A DNA stretch of 64,000 nucleotides from Luscinia megarhynchos (GCA_034336665.1 JAPFBE010000002.1:34265406-34329405), one strand, 5' to 3'. Shown: positions 40,780 to 54,800, numbered from the stretch's first letter. Notes: generated by a model not told the origin, from the sequence alone. A program made the numbers and translations.

Positions 40780-43700
40780 ATATTCACTAACATCCCAGAT
40801 GCACATTTCAGGAAATGGGTTCAACCTCCAAAACTTTTCACTACTCTCAAGCCAATCTTTACAAAGTTTATGCATTAAATACATACATAGGTGTTATTGT
40901 TATTGTTATTCACACAATGGAAGTGGATTAATTTCCAGCCTGCTGTCATAGCACATTATATAGGAGACAGACATCTGTCTTATATATCTGGGATCCTTGG
41001 TTCTAGGGAACACAGTGTGTATGATACCTGTAAGCATCATTCAAATTTTGCTGCTGCATGTATGAGATGAGATGGATGTCTCCAGTTGCATGTCTTTCTG
41101 GTAAACTGTGACATTTCAGATCAAACGCTAAAGAGTGTTTAAAAACTGATGATATTTGAGCAGAAATATCACTCAAGTTCTGTTCAGAATCAAAATTTAA
41201 ATGCACAAAGCTTCAGATTGTTTGGACATTTGAGAGCATAGCACACAATTCTTTGGTCCTCAATGCAGAGTTAGAGATTAAATATTTCTATCTTATTCAT
41301 CTTCATGTATCAAAGGTGTTCATGTTCTGCATTAGTTAGGAACTTAATCCTTTCCAACTTCGGAGGAAAAAGTTTGCAGAGGGATATGTTCCACCATACA
41401 GTTAACCAGCTTATTGCTTAAGGCAGCACAGTAAAGAAGGAAACCTTGATTGTAAGCTCAAGTCTACTCAAAACAAGTCAAGTCTACTTGTTCACTCCCA
41501 AATAACTAGATTTGGGGGTTTTTTCTACATTCTGTCTGGCATTGGTTTTGTCAGCCTTTCATGGCAAATTTAGTTTATATAATTCATTCTACAGTCAAGA
41601 TCACGTATCAAAACCAGTACAAAATTTCTTTCCCAGTCAACATTTTCCAGCAGTAGTTAATTTCCTAACAGTTCAAGAAAAAATACTGTGGATAATACCA
41701 CTCTTCACTGTAATGCTGTTTATAGATTCCACAGGTAATATAATTTATGTAATAGATAAAATCAACATAGTGCATCTTGTGTTAGTTATTTTCCACTAAA
41801 CATTGCGTGAACAAAAACATTTGAATCCAAACATAGGGCATAATTTATTAATATCTTTATATCATCCAGATTTTCCTGAAACTTGCCAAATTTCCATTGT
41901 TCTTGTAGCATTCTTAAAGTATGCTACTATTTCTATTGATACGTTTATGTCACTTACTTATTTCTCTGAGGAATGTCCTCTAAATGGTAGAGGTACTTAC
42001 ATGCTGCATAATTTGTGTGAACTGTATATATCATTACTGTTAAGCAAGAAGGATTTACAGACGCCTTAGGAAGTTTCTCCTCATTTATATCCCTTTTGTT
42101 TTTACCTCAGGCTTCAAATGCATCTTTTAGTTGCAGAACTAGTCCAGTATTTGTTTGCATGTGTGGTTGTGTGGCCACTTTGTTCTCTTTTCAAAACAAA
42201 GACCCTATTTCCATCAGCTGTAGTTTTCTTTAGCAGGAGCTCAGTGATTAAGGATGTTAGTGGGCTAGATGCCAAACTCTCTTTACCCACATTTAATATG
42301 AAAAAGATGGGGTTACACATTCAAAGTATCACCCTACTCAATGAATAACCACAGTGTCCTCAAGAACCTCACTGAGCAGGCTTCTATTCAGAGTAAATGC
42401 AATTTATGTCTTGAATGAACAGAAAATAAGTCCTAGCCAAAAACCTGCAAACCCAAGTTTCCTTGGTTATCTTCAGTTAGAATAAAAACTTGGTCTGAAT
42501 TGCTGTCAACACAAAACATTTCAATTCAAATACATATATAATAAGTTAAGATATCTAAAATTCTGGCATAGGATGTAATGAAGATCCTGATCAACTACAA
42601 TATAGAATGTAACATTCCAGTTCAGGTTCATCTTTTGAATAGTCAGGTACATCACTGTCTCTGTGAAATTTGCTTACTGCACTCTTTAGGAGTTTTGGTA
42701 CTTCCTTTAGTTCCATACTGAAGAATGAAGCTGAAGGAATACACTGCACAGAAGTTACACTGCCTGTTTACTAATTACAGCATGAACACATGTCCTTTCT
42801 CATAGCCAGAGAACAACTCACAAGCAAGAGGCAGGAAAGAGCTGTTGTTCCCACTTCCATAGCACATCAATTCAACAGCAATGAAGGCTTCATTTTCTAT
42901 CAATGTCATTAAAAGAATCACAATAATTCATTTCCCATTACTATTGGTACAGGACACTGGCATAAGGCATTCATACGGGTAACCTCAGGTGTTATGATGT
43001 ATTAAACTTTGCAAAATCAGGTATGTATGATATAATTTCTCTTTGACTTCACTAAGCAGCAATAAACTAGATTTCCAGAAGCCACGTTCTTTACACTGAT
43101 TTTGTGATTTTCAGCCTCTCCATGATAACAATGCAAGTTAAAGTATACATAGCAGGACAAGTCATCCTCTTGCATGGCAAGCTTCAGTTTCCAATATAGG
43201 AGCAGAATTTGCAAGTCAAAGTCATTCAGAACAGGCTGCAGTAGGTTGAGACTTCAAAGAGAAAATGTCTAGTACCACCATAGGTGAAAGTGAGATAATT
43301 TCTTCATCAATTTAGAATTCAACATGAATTCCCTGCAGGACAGTAGAAAATCTGAGAAATCAAATGCCAGAAATTCAGCAACCCTAAGTCAGTGCAGTGT
43401 TTTCACATAGTTCAAAGAAGAGTGTATTCAAAGCTCAGGATGTACTAAAATTACCCTGAAATTAATCAAAGGGTAAAACTAAAAGGTTTTTCTTTCCTCA
43501 GGAGAAGAAACACTCCTGCTGTTTGATTCACCTGAAATAACTCCCAGTTTTAGGGCTGCTGAACCAACTATATGTGGTACATAGAGTACACTGATAAAAA
43601 TTGTGCACTTTAGACAATATACATTATTTGAGACCGCATAAGGAGCAAAACAAAACAGCAGCACATGCAAAGAAGTCTCTAAAATTATCCCTTCCCCTCC

Positions 43701-43828
43701 AGCATAGCATCCTTAATAGTGTCTTTAGACAATCTGGTATGATAATCATAAGTAAAAATGACATTTGATGAGAACTATTTTTACAGAATAAGTGAAGAGA
43801 TTGAGTGGAAAAAACATTAGTTTGTCTT

Positions 43829-43846
43829 AAAAAAAAAAAAAAAAAA
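43829..43846 (+). repeat. Poly(A) tract, A18
   Basis: Eighteen consecutive A residues in non-coding DNA, with no retrocopy visible upstream. Confidence 0.9.
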
Positions 43847-46800
43847 GGAAGATTGAATTGTTTGTGTGAAACAGAAAAAACAGGCCTGTAAGAAACTCTA
43901 AATTATACTAATCCGAGGTCAGCTCTGCAACAGTGTAAGATTCAGCTTAGACATCATATTGCCATAAATTTCTCTATTTCCCACACTGGTTGTCACTGTT
44001 AAATAATTTCTTTGTGTTTCTGCAGCACGTTTTGATTTACTTAGATTTTGTTCCCAGGGATGGTTTCATGACATCAAGTAATCAGGTATGTTACACATAG
44101 CATATGTGCAAATATTTTGCCATCATCCAAGAGAGTGATGAAGATGAAGCTTTGCTTTGCTATTGCTGGTATAGAAATCCCTGCTTCACATCCAGGCTTA
44201 GTGTCAAGCCAGAAGTGTGGGATCAAGTAGACATGGCTCTTCATTATCAGCTGTGCAGGCCATGGCCGTGCACAGGTATTTTCCTTGACCTTGCAGTCAG
44301 TAAATCATTACCTGGATGCATGTCCCCCTCTGCTGCTTCAGTCCAACATTGAAATTGATCAGTGAGATAGCATTAATTGAGGCCTACAGCAAATGGGGCT
44401 TTATTTCTTTTGTTGGGGGAGAAGGAACGTGCAGGTAAGTGTCAAAAAGACAGATAGAAACTTCCCTGCTGCCCTTAGTAGCTGCTACATCATATTGTCA
44501 CATGTAACAAGATCACGATTTCCCTGATATAAGACATTCATTTTTGCACCCATAGAAGAAAAAGAGCTTGCTGCTGTTAAAAGCTGAAACATCTTTCTTT
44601 TCTTTTAATTCACTTTGAGTCAGTCCCCGAGTGGCATGTTGGGACTAAGAAGGGGAACATTAAGGTAGCACACAGGCATGTATGTACCTCACAGGCTGCC
44701 AGCCAACTCACAAAAAAACCTTTGTCTGCATGGGCTGTCAGAAGATGACAAATGCTCATGTCCCAAAAGATTGTTACAGCAATGCCACTTATGGGCCAGG
44801 GTCAGGTTCTGGCTCTTAACACCAAATCAGATTAAGGTTGTGTTGGGAATTGCATTCTTGTGCCAGGTCCTCTACTGCACAGCAAATTTATCATGGACCT
44901 TCCCCAGCTAAAGATGAGGGGTTTTATTATGTGGAACTTGTGCATAATATTAGATTGTGAGCAAGATGCCACAGCCATTAGAAAGCTGTCTGGTGCATTG
45001 ATTGCCTAAGGGCATGCAGATGACTCACTGAAATTCTGTTCAAACACAAGACATCTGCTTCAATATGTTTCCTGCCAGTCCTTTTGCATGGCTGGAAATA
45101 ATGGGCTAGAGATTCTCTCCTACTCCACCAGCCCTGGCACTAAATGAGTGGAAAACTGCTGTAAACCAGAATCTGGGATTCCACTTTGAGGGATGTGAGC
45201 TGTCACTTGGCTCTGGGCAGTAAAGTGACCCTCTCTCTCTCACAGTCCTGACTGAGCATGGCAGGGAGTGTCCCTGTGCTACCCTGGCAGCCCCAGCGGT
45301 TCATAACCCCAGTGCTCCAGCCCTGGTGACTCCCCAGGGGCTATAAACTTCTGCAAAGCCTCCCTCTGCCTCCCAGAAGCTCAGATCTCATCCTATGCCA
45401 TCATTGTGACATCAGTTTTACGCACAGAAATAACAGCAATTATTCCAATGACACTGTGGTGTCACAAGAAAATTAAGGAGAAAATTTTGTATTAAAAGCA
45501 AAAAATTTTCTTCAATAAGGAGACTGAAAACTAGAATAAGAAACTTTCAAAACCCCCAAGAACAGTTTGCCAAAGCTTTTGAAAATATTTAGTTTTGAAG
45601 ATGCAGTTCTCATGGCACAACCTCACTTCAAAGGAAATTTTAGCATATAAGATCCATAGATCTGCACAAATGTGATGAATAACAAAGCAAAGTCACTGGC
45701 TTGCCTGCAGTATCTCTGCCTTAAAACTGCATGTCATCATACCTTTTCCCTCTTCTGCTGCAGGGTCAGACCTAATTGCACTGCTTTGAGAAGACAGCAT
45801 TTCAGCTACAAATGAACCCTCATAACTATTTCATGTTAAAAATAAACTTTAAAGCGAAGCAGCAGATGCTGCTATGGAACATTCCTCAAAGCCTTAATGC
45901 AATGGTCACATCTGTTCAGCTGGATGAGTGACTGTTTCAAACCAGCTATTGGTTTTTAAGTGGTGACAAAAAAGAGAAAGGAAAAAAAATTCTGTAGAAG
46001 ATTCTGGGAAAAAAAGTTAACTCGCAGTTCTGTATTGGAATAATAGCAGATAAAGTTTTGGATGGAAACTTGGGTCACAAACAGAAACAGTTTAAAACTG
46101 CCAGGAATGCAAGCAATTATTTCCTGGTAAAGCAGTTAGAAGGGAACTACTATTCACCCACACAGAAATGCAGTTTTAGAGGCAAAGATCCATCTCATCT
46201 CATGGCAACTTAATTTTTCCTACAAACTTTGAAAATGTTGCAATTTTTGCTGAAAAGTTACCCTAATAGAAGCTGTAAGCAGATGCTGATATCTAGTGAA
46301 ACACTAGGGAATGATAAATCCAACTTTTATCTGTTTTCTTTAGCTAGTCTATTCCCTACTACTCATTTATAGACAAACACATGTCAATGGGACCTCTGTT
46401 CCTAGTTTTTAATCTTCAACTCACTGGCTTGTTACCTTAGTAAGCACAGGTATTCTTCAAAATGTTAGCTTGAATATATCACTTCTCACTGGTAAATCTT
46501 TAAATATGCTCTACAAGTCACCTCAATTAACCTTTTACCCAAGTTTTAGAACATCCTTATGGAATAATACAAGTATTGAGAAGTAAGCCCATTTTACAGA
46601 AGTAGAGAATGACCCAACAAAAATAGGTTAATCACCCTAGGCCACAAAAAATACCCAAAAATGGGGTCAAGGAGTCTCTGGTTAGGATTTTCTGAGCCAA
46701 TAGCTTTCAGTGAAGGTAAATGATCTCAAATTAGGGTTTAACTGGGTCTGGCATCTGAACCCCGGGGAGGTTTGTATGCTTTCAAGTATTGATCCGAAAG

Positions 46801-48340
46801 ACTTGTGCCTGGAAATATCTGATTGAGTGTTCTGTGGTCTTCCCCAGCATCAGCATCTGAAAACAATAACTTACTTTTTTGTACTGCTTTAGTTGTTGTA
46901 GTTACCAATGCTGCCAGCAGAGGAGAACTCAGGTTCTCAAGCCAGTAGGAAAAAAAATCAGAAAGGTTTTTTAGGGGTGCAGTAGTTTTAGTTTGGGATT
47001 TTGTTTCAGGTTTTGGGGTTTGGGGACGGGGGCCCCTGCCATATGCACATATTAAAAATTTATTTTTTTATTTTTCTTCAAGCATGAAGAAAATATCATC
47101 TACAGAAGATGATGACTTTAAAAATAAGTCAGTATTGTATGGGCTTCTGTTAGCAACTCTGTAAGTAAGGTGAAAACTACTAAAAGCAGTAAATGTCTTC
47201 TGCCTTCACCAAACAAAAACTTTGCATCCCCTCAAACAGCTTGCTGCTATTATTTCACCCTTTAAAATAAAAGCTCTTCACCTCAGCTGCAAAAAGAAGA
47301 AATGCCAAAGAGAAACTAATAGAGCTTTGGGCCTTAAGGAACTTTTTTGGGTGTATTTGTAACCAGTCACGAGTGCCAAGAAAATACATTCTTGTCTCTT
47401 CAACACACTCTTACATAATTTGGCACAAGGCGTAAGTAAATCAGCTGGCAAACAGTGCCCCAACTAGACACTGAAACAGTTGCTTTGGTCTTTATACAGT
47501 ATATTCCAGCCTTCCTTTTATAGTTTAAAACCTAGTCACAACAAGACAAAAATTTTTAATGGCACTATACAATTTGGGTAGGGTAGAGAAGGGGTTTATT
47601 TCATCAAAAGGCTGTCATATCTGGAGGTTGAAGCAGCTTTTCATACTGAGTTTTTATTGCCATTATTCTGTTATTCATTGGTAGGATTTATTAAAGTAGT
47701 CTTCTATTAACCCAATCACATACTTTAAGCAAAATCTCACTACGGTAGTTGCTCAAACTTCTGCTCCAACTTTGTCTTCAGGGTTGGATTTGTTATAAAA
47801 GTTAAAGTAAAAATAAACATACAGGTCAAGTACATGTTTCTGAGCTTGTTGTCTCAAGGTGAATCAGGAGTTAAGAGATAATAGTCATGTTTCCCAACAC
47901 AACTTTGGAGTATTTAATCAGTACTTCTTTTCCTTTATTTTACCAATCTTTTTCATTCTTTTTGCCACCATTAATTGCTAAGAAATTTTGGCAAACAATA
48001 TTTGCCTTCCATTCACATTATGATTTACTGTTGTCATAAGAGGAGACAATTTGATCTTTTCCAGTCCTGTCACAATTTTAACCCTAAACCTTTCTGATAG
48101 TTTTGCTAGAATAAGATCACCTCATTGATAACAGGTCCTGCCTAGAAGGTGGCTGTTTATTGGAAAATTTGTTGCACAGATCCTGTCCACTAGATTACTG
48201 CTGCATTTGTTTTCAACAGATGCTTTCAAACACTGGCAGGAGCTCTATGTACCTATGTACTAGAACACTAGAAGAGTATTTCATCTCAAGGTAGAAGTGG
48301 TATGCTGGCATGAGGTCCAGTCAGAAGGTTTTTGGAGTTT

Positions 48341-48467
48341 TTTTTCTTTGTGTGTGGTTTTTTTTGTTTTGTTTTGGTTTTTTTTTTGTTTTTTTTTGTT
48401 TGTTTTGTTTGGTTTTTTTGGTTTTGTGTTTTTGCAATTTTTTGTTGTTGTTTCTTTAATATATATC

Positions 48468-48502
<35 letters not shown>

Positions 48503-48530
48503 TTTTTGTTTTTATTTATTCCTATTTTCC
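48341..48530 (+). repeat. T-rich low-complexity block with a (TTTA)n microsatellite
   Basis: A GTTTT/GTTTTTT-rich tract (about 48,341-48,450) leads into a (TTTA)n tetranucleotide array at about 48,469-48,508 of around ten units. The overlapping Phe/Leu/Tyr-rich open frames on the plus strand are by-products of this repeat and not genes. Confidence 0.95.
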
Positions 48531-50580
48531 CAGTGTAACAGCTCTTTTGACAGATGTTTTCATTTCTTCTAGATACATCAGTACAGACTACAAAGAGACA
48601 GTGTAATTTGGACTACAAATTACCTTTATGTTTGTAATCTATTAAGTGCCCTTAATAAAACCATCCCCTGAGTAAGAACATTTCCTTCTTTTGCCAAGAA
48701 GTGGTCTCTACCTGAGAGGTGGCAGAAGCTTTAAAGTGATTTGTTGCTGTACTCTGTGTTCACAGAGTTAGAACACCTAGCAGAAGCTATATCAAGACTA
48801 CTAAGGCACAGCTCATTCTTTCAATCTCATTTTTATCACCATATTTAAATACTAATCAACTAATAGGAAACAGCTAAGTTCAGATAAAAGTAGGCTGCTT
48901 TCGAGATGGAAATTTCATTTGGAGATGTTTTTTTTTCCACTCAGCACCACTGTGCTAATATAAAACACAAATTGTTTTTACTGAGTCAACATCAGGAACC
49001 TAGTGAGTGAACAAAGAGCTGGAATAATTGTAAAGCCTTCAATTCAATTTTAAAAGCATTCTCCCCAGTTACTTTTTTTCCTCAAGGCACACTGATTCAG
49101 CGTCAGTCAGGTAAACCCAAAAATACGGTGTTTAGTGAAGAGAACTCCTGCACCCTTTTGGGAGCAAACTGGGAGCTACTGTAAAGCTAAGGCTGGAGGT
49201 GGATCACTATTTGTCACTGAGATCTCAGCCCTCAAGGCTCTGGACTTTTCTCAAAGGTGTTTTTATCATGATGTTCGCAACTGCTTTTTCACTTTGTTTA
49301 TTCAATGGACAATGAATCACTGTCTAGGTTGAAGAGTAATTGACAATTCCAGGGGATTTCTCGCTGAAAGACAAGACATCTCTACACTTAACCTGTCCAA
49401 CTGGTTTAAAGAAACTGTGTTTGACTCTTGTAGAGCCCACAAAGAATCTTTGTTTTCCACTGATTCCCCCCAGTCCTCCCCCACCCCATGTTTACTTCTT
49501 GCAGTTAGCAATTACTTCTTTTGCTGCATGTAAATCATTCAGTTACTAGGATTTGTAAATTGATACAATTTCACAAAGATCAACATTCTTTACACCACTT
49601 TGTCCCCCACCACAATGACCAAGTTAATAGAGATTCTAACAAAAAATCCCAGCCTCTTCTTTCCAATAACAAAAAAAACCCATCACTGTCCCCCTCCGCC
49701 CCCCCCAATATATTCTAAAGGTTCAATTAATCTACACTTCTTTTTAAAATGCAAATAACTCAGAAAAAAAATGCTTTTTAACATGGGAAGGCCTATAGTT
49801 TTAGCTGTTGTTCTTTTAAAAGCTTTATGACTAGATTAGGCAAAATCAAATCTAATCCAAAGAGCCAACTGAATTGTTTGCATTAAGAGAAAGCTTAGGT
49901 GCTTTCTGGAGTGAGGATCCTCATCTACAGATTTACAGAAAAAGGAAAAAATTATGAAAACTGGTGAGACACATGGAAATTAAAAAATTATTTTGTGATC
50001 TCAGGCTATTTTCTGGCAGTTTCAGTTCAAAATAATTCAACTAGATAATGTGCAGATAGGAAATAAGATTAACTTCTGAAATATTTGAAAAGAATACACC
50101 CTTTCAGCAAGTGCATTGATTTGGAATCCAAAGACTTAAAAAAGAGAAAAAGTAAGAAGTCTAAAACCGTGTTTAAGGCAGAAAATTAGCTGAAATCTGG
50201 ACCAATCTAGAGGGAAAATCCACTTTTAATTATGTATTCATTTTTGTGCCAAGGCTGCTCCCATGCTGGGAGTGTGAATAGAATACACTGTTCATTTGAA
50301 CTCATTTTACTAATTTTCCACTTGAAAATTAAAGCATAATTGAATATTTGCCCAATTAGACACTGTTGTCAATAGTTTCAGTGGCTGTTACTGGAACTGT
50401 AAATGGTTCTGAAGTGTAGGTGGGCAGTCTGAAAAAATGCTTCTTTTAGGTGTATTACCAGTGAAGAAGGAGTTTAATCTCATCCCAAAGAAACAGGCAT
50501 CGCCCTGGAGTTTTCGGAATGGACACTGAGCAGGGAATCATCCAAACCCCAGCTCCCTGCACAAGCTATGCAAAAGTGTT

Positions 50581-50596
50581 GCCCTCTCGTGGCTTT
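50581..50596 (-). promoter_or_regulatory. CTCF-like motif
   Basis: The minus strand reads GCCACGAGAGGGCAA. This matches the CTCF core consensus (CCASYAGRKGGCRS) at about 12 of 14 positions. The match is by eye, and many such matches are not bound. Confidence 0.35.
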
Positions 50597-51336
50597 TGTT
50601 GCACTGATGTCCTGGAATGATAATAACAACTATATCAAAATGCTGCTAATGTGTGAGAACAGGCATTTAGCTTAGGCAGATGTAGTTTTTCTCACATGGG
50701 GAAAATGGCATCGATATTTCAAGACATCCACTTATTAAACTGTGGATTTCATAACTATATGGACAATTTAAGAACAATATCTTCTTGTCAATTTCTTCTT
50801 TGCAGATTTTTTACATGTTAAGTAATTTTTAAACTAAAGTAATGTATAATAATTGTTCAGCCATTATTTCAGGAACCATACTTAAAATATGGTACAAGTA
50901 TGGTAACAAGTATTCTACAAATAGACACAAGCACAAGTTGCTTAGCCTTTTTTTTTAACTTTATAAATGCTGCATTTCTGAGCTCAAGTCTTGCTTTCTA
51001 TGAACTCTTTCCAATCACTACTTTAAAATTAAAAATTCCAAGTAATACTGCCAGCCTGAGTGCTTGCTGGAAGGAAAGACAAACAGAACTCGAGCACAAA
51101 GCCCACAAGTATTCAGAAGAGTATTTGTGGAAAATTTTGCTTGTCAGGCTGTGTGTCCTATGATCAAGAACTGTTCAAGTCACATCATAAGGCTTAAGGA
51201 AGATGTGCTTCTGCATCAACACAACGAAATTCAGGTGACCAAAGGCAGCCCCTCCTTTCTGTCTGGATACTCAGAACTGTGTCTCTGCCTTTAAACATTA
51301 AAGTGCAGAAATTATGGGGCACCACATCTACTGGAA

Positions 51337-51366
51337 GAGAAGAAAGAAAGAAAGAAAGGAAAAAAA
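51337..51366 (+). repeat. Short (GAAA)n purine tract
   Basis: About four to five GAAA units within an A/G-only run. Confidence 0.8.
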
Positions 51367-51611
51367 CCCACCACCCAAAAAGTCCACAGCAAGACACCCC
51401 CAAAAGCCCTGAACTAAAGAACTTTTCTTGGTCCTGGGAGGGCAGGTCAGTTTGGGATAGGGAGAACAGGGTCCATGGCAAGGGATGGAGGAGTCATGCA
51501 GCACACTGACATTTTCAGGCCACTGAGCACTGGCAGCTATGGAGAAACTTCTAAGTTATGGGGTAGGGTCTGAAAATTGTGAAATGTGCTAGGCTATGCA
51601 ACTTTTTGCTT

Positions 51612-51820
51612 TCATAGAATCATTACGGTTGGAAAAAACCTCTGAGGTCGTTGAGTCCAACCTTTGACTAAACATCACCACACTCACTAGACCATATCAC
51701 ATAGTGACACATCTGCTTGTTTTATTGAACAGGTTCAGGGATGGCAACTGCATCATCTCCCTGGGCAACACATTCCAGAGCCCGGCCACCCTCTCAGTGA
51801 AGAAACTCTTCCTGAAGACG
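51612..51820 (-). mobile_element. CR1 LINE 3' end fragment
   Basis: On the plus strand TCATAGAATCATTACGGTTG starts at the inverted 3' terminal repeat of CR1. GGTCGTTGAGTCCAACCTTT, ACTAGACCATATCAC, CATCTCCCTGGGCAACACAT and AGTGAAGAAACTCTTCCTGA follow. It is a short inactive copy. Its intact 3' terminus suggests truncation at the 5' side only. Confidence 0.94.
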
Positions 51821-54800
51821 TTTTAAATGGAACATTACTAATTTGGCTGATAGCATAAGCCTTGGAGAGCTGTCAAAGATATTCCTCATTTTCAATTCAA
51901 GAGGCAAGCTTATTACTGTTAGTGTCTCACCTACATACATTTTTATATTTCTTCTGAAGATTTTGTGCCAAGAAAAATAGACAAACAAATTCAGGGAAAC
52001 AGAGTATACTCCACAGAGAAGCATATCCCCATTTCCCAGATTTCATATATATGACTAATGGTTTACACAAAAGCACTCAATGGACCAGAAGTTTTAAAAA
52101 ATAAAACAAACAAACTTAAAAAAATAAAATCCACATTTGTGAAATAAAAAAATCTTACTATATTGTACAAATTCTTATCTCTCTTTGGAAGCACTGATTA
52201 GTATACATGGGAATGTACTGTGATTTTTACAAATCCTGTGAAGACAAGGTGTGACAATCCCTCACAGGTGCAAAAGCAACACAGAAGATGGGCTGTTTGG
52301 TGGTATCTTGCATAAATGGGCCTATGTTAGTCCAACTAATTCACCATCTGCATAACTTTGAGCTATAAGGAAACAAGATATTTTGTTTAATTTGCGTGGT
52401 ATTTTGATCTCATCATGTCTGACAATCCCATACGTGTCTCAGTTTTGCTTTTATTCTGATCTGGATCACTTCTTCCCTACTACTTTGCAAACAACAAACT
52501 CTCCAGGTTACTCCAAATCCTGTCCATGCACTACATGCACAGATGTTTCAAAAACAACTAGTGATTTGTTGAATTTTTATATTCCCTTAAACATTTGGAT
52601 ACAGACAGTTTAACATTCCTCATAGCACAGTTTTCCTAAGACTGTCTCAATCAGGGATCAAAATCAAGGTTCTTCAAACAGAAAGTTATGCTTTAAAATT
52701 TTGTCAGCTTTTTCCATTTAATTTGTCGGCTTCTACCACCTAGAAGTCACCTTCATAAAAGTTACCCACACTAGTACAACCTCAAAGTCAGGTTTTGTTG
52801 TTTTTCTTTTAAATGTATACCTTTTCATGAAATAAGATATTACCTTGTTATTTCAGGCTCTAGACATATTTCTATACAACAAGACTTGTTGAAATGACAG
52901 TCTGTATTTATGATTCAATAATTGGTTATTTAAGCATTGTCAGAACAGAAATTGGTTAAATAGTGAGAAAAAAAAAGGGTCACTAGATTAAAAGATGAAA
53001 GTCCCTTTAGACAAAAAACTGAAAGTTTGCCCAGAGAATTAACTCTTGGTGTCATTGCTTCAAGGTTCTGGAGCTCTCAATATAAAACTTTTTGACAACT
53101 TGTGCAGGTACGTGGTGATCTTTCCTAAATTGCAAAGGTGCTATGATCTAATTTGCTGACAAGAACTGTCCATTCACTTTTTCAGTGTTGGCCCTGGCAG
53201 ATGAGTACCAGCCTGCCAACGCTGCTGTTCAGCACTGCTGGCAGGCTACAGGAGCAGGCAGTGACCCAAGAGGGACACTCCCCTGACTGAAAAACTGTGA
53301 GTCCATTCTTATCACAGCTATGAAGTTCTGAAACACACATCAAGTTAACTAGACCATAGTGATTCCTCAAAGCAGCATTTTTTGTTGTTTACTTGATTTT
53401 AAAGAATATTTTTCTATTACAGGCGTATTTGCTGTCTTACTGGAATACATTTTCCCACAACTTGTTTCTTAATCTTTTCCCTGTTTCCTTTTACACTTTG
53501 CAGCCAACATGAAGCGGTGTATGAGCTCACATAATCTTTTGTCTTTTCTGCTCATACCAGGTACCTGAAGACTAACTGGCAAGCCACCATGCTTTGGCAA
53601 AGATATTGAAAATAAATCTCTGTTCTCTTCTTAGGATGGAAGATAACTGAAGTCTTGCCTTCAAAGGAAAGAAAGTATCCAGCACAAATTCTTAGGGAGT
53701 AAAGGACTTGTTTAAACATCTCTGGAACAAGGGTGACAGAGAACAAGCTCAAGACTTTCACGTTTTATTCTCTGTATTTTTCCTCCATCTGTTGGCAGGA
53801 GAGAAACAATGAAGAACCTGGAATTTTCTTCCTCCTTCTTCCCAGGAGATTCTGGCTGTGTGTTTGAACACATCACCTGACCAGAACCTGTCCTTCAAGC
53901 CAAGACTGATTAAACACTGTAAGTTAATCAAATGACAGACATCAGCAAGGGCATAAAGCAGTATTTGTCCTAGAGACAATACGTTGCCCCAAGGCTTCTA
54001 CAGATACAACAGCAACAAAGCACAGCACAAAGCAACTTATGACTTATGAGAAAGCTCATGACTGCTAATAAAATTTGTTGACAAACACCTGCCCAATATT
54101 ATTTATCTATTGCCTGGCCAGCACTCTTGTAAACTTACAATGCTTTTCTGTGTTAAGGAGGAAAACTCTGCTTGACTTTCCATAGCGCATTTAATCCATT
54201 AAATTAAAAAACCTCAGAAAATATTAAGAAACAATAATTTAAAACTAGGTCCATTTGTTAGCCTGAGAGCCTACCTATGTATCTATGAAAGAGAGCTGTT
54301 TCATAGAAAAGAAGTAATAAAAAAACATAGCTACTCTCAGGATGTCTTTCATGCTGTGTCTTCTGTACACCTCTGTGTATAGAAATGGTGAAATAGTTTA
54401 ATTCTTGAACTAGCACAGGTATGTAGATACCTGAAACTGTAACACTGTGCTCACAGCATAGGAGAATTATCGGAGATGCAGATCTAGTCAGCCAAGATGA
54501 ATCATCAGGTTGCTATCAGGCCTCACCTACCTTATTTACTGTGCTGAATACACAGCATGAGATTCTGATGGAAAGTGCTCCCTAATACGGCTAGCCTGAG
54601 AAGCTTAATATTATAAGCCATTCCACCCTAAAATTCACATAAAGCCATATTGACTTTTCATAGGATTTAGTGTAATTTTTGTTTCTATTTCCCTGATTTC
54701 AATAATAATGTTGTGCTACCTGCAGAGGCTTTTTTAATGATCATGCTTATCAGATATATTTCCTACCAAAAGACTTCAAAGGAAAGAAAATGAAACTATT

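Larger units (their letters stand above)
40780..51611. other. AT-rich non-coding DNA with simple repeats
   Basis: No gene is established over this 10.8-kb stretch. It contains an A18 tract at 43,829, a T-rich and (TTTA)n block at 48,341-48,530 and a CTCF-like motif at 50,581. Two short plus-strand splice-bounded open frames (44,026-44,085 and 47,083-47,160) are described under findings. A G+C-richer patch at 45,180-45,420 includes GGGGCTATAAAC, but no transcript can be argued from it. Confidence 0.5.

Noticed and set aside
48297..48572. Phe-rich 91-codon ORF as a membrane protein
   Set aside because: It is a by-product of the T-rich and (TTTA)n simple repeat.
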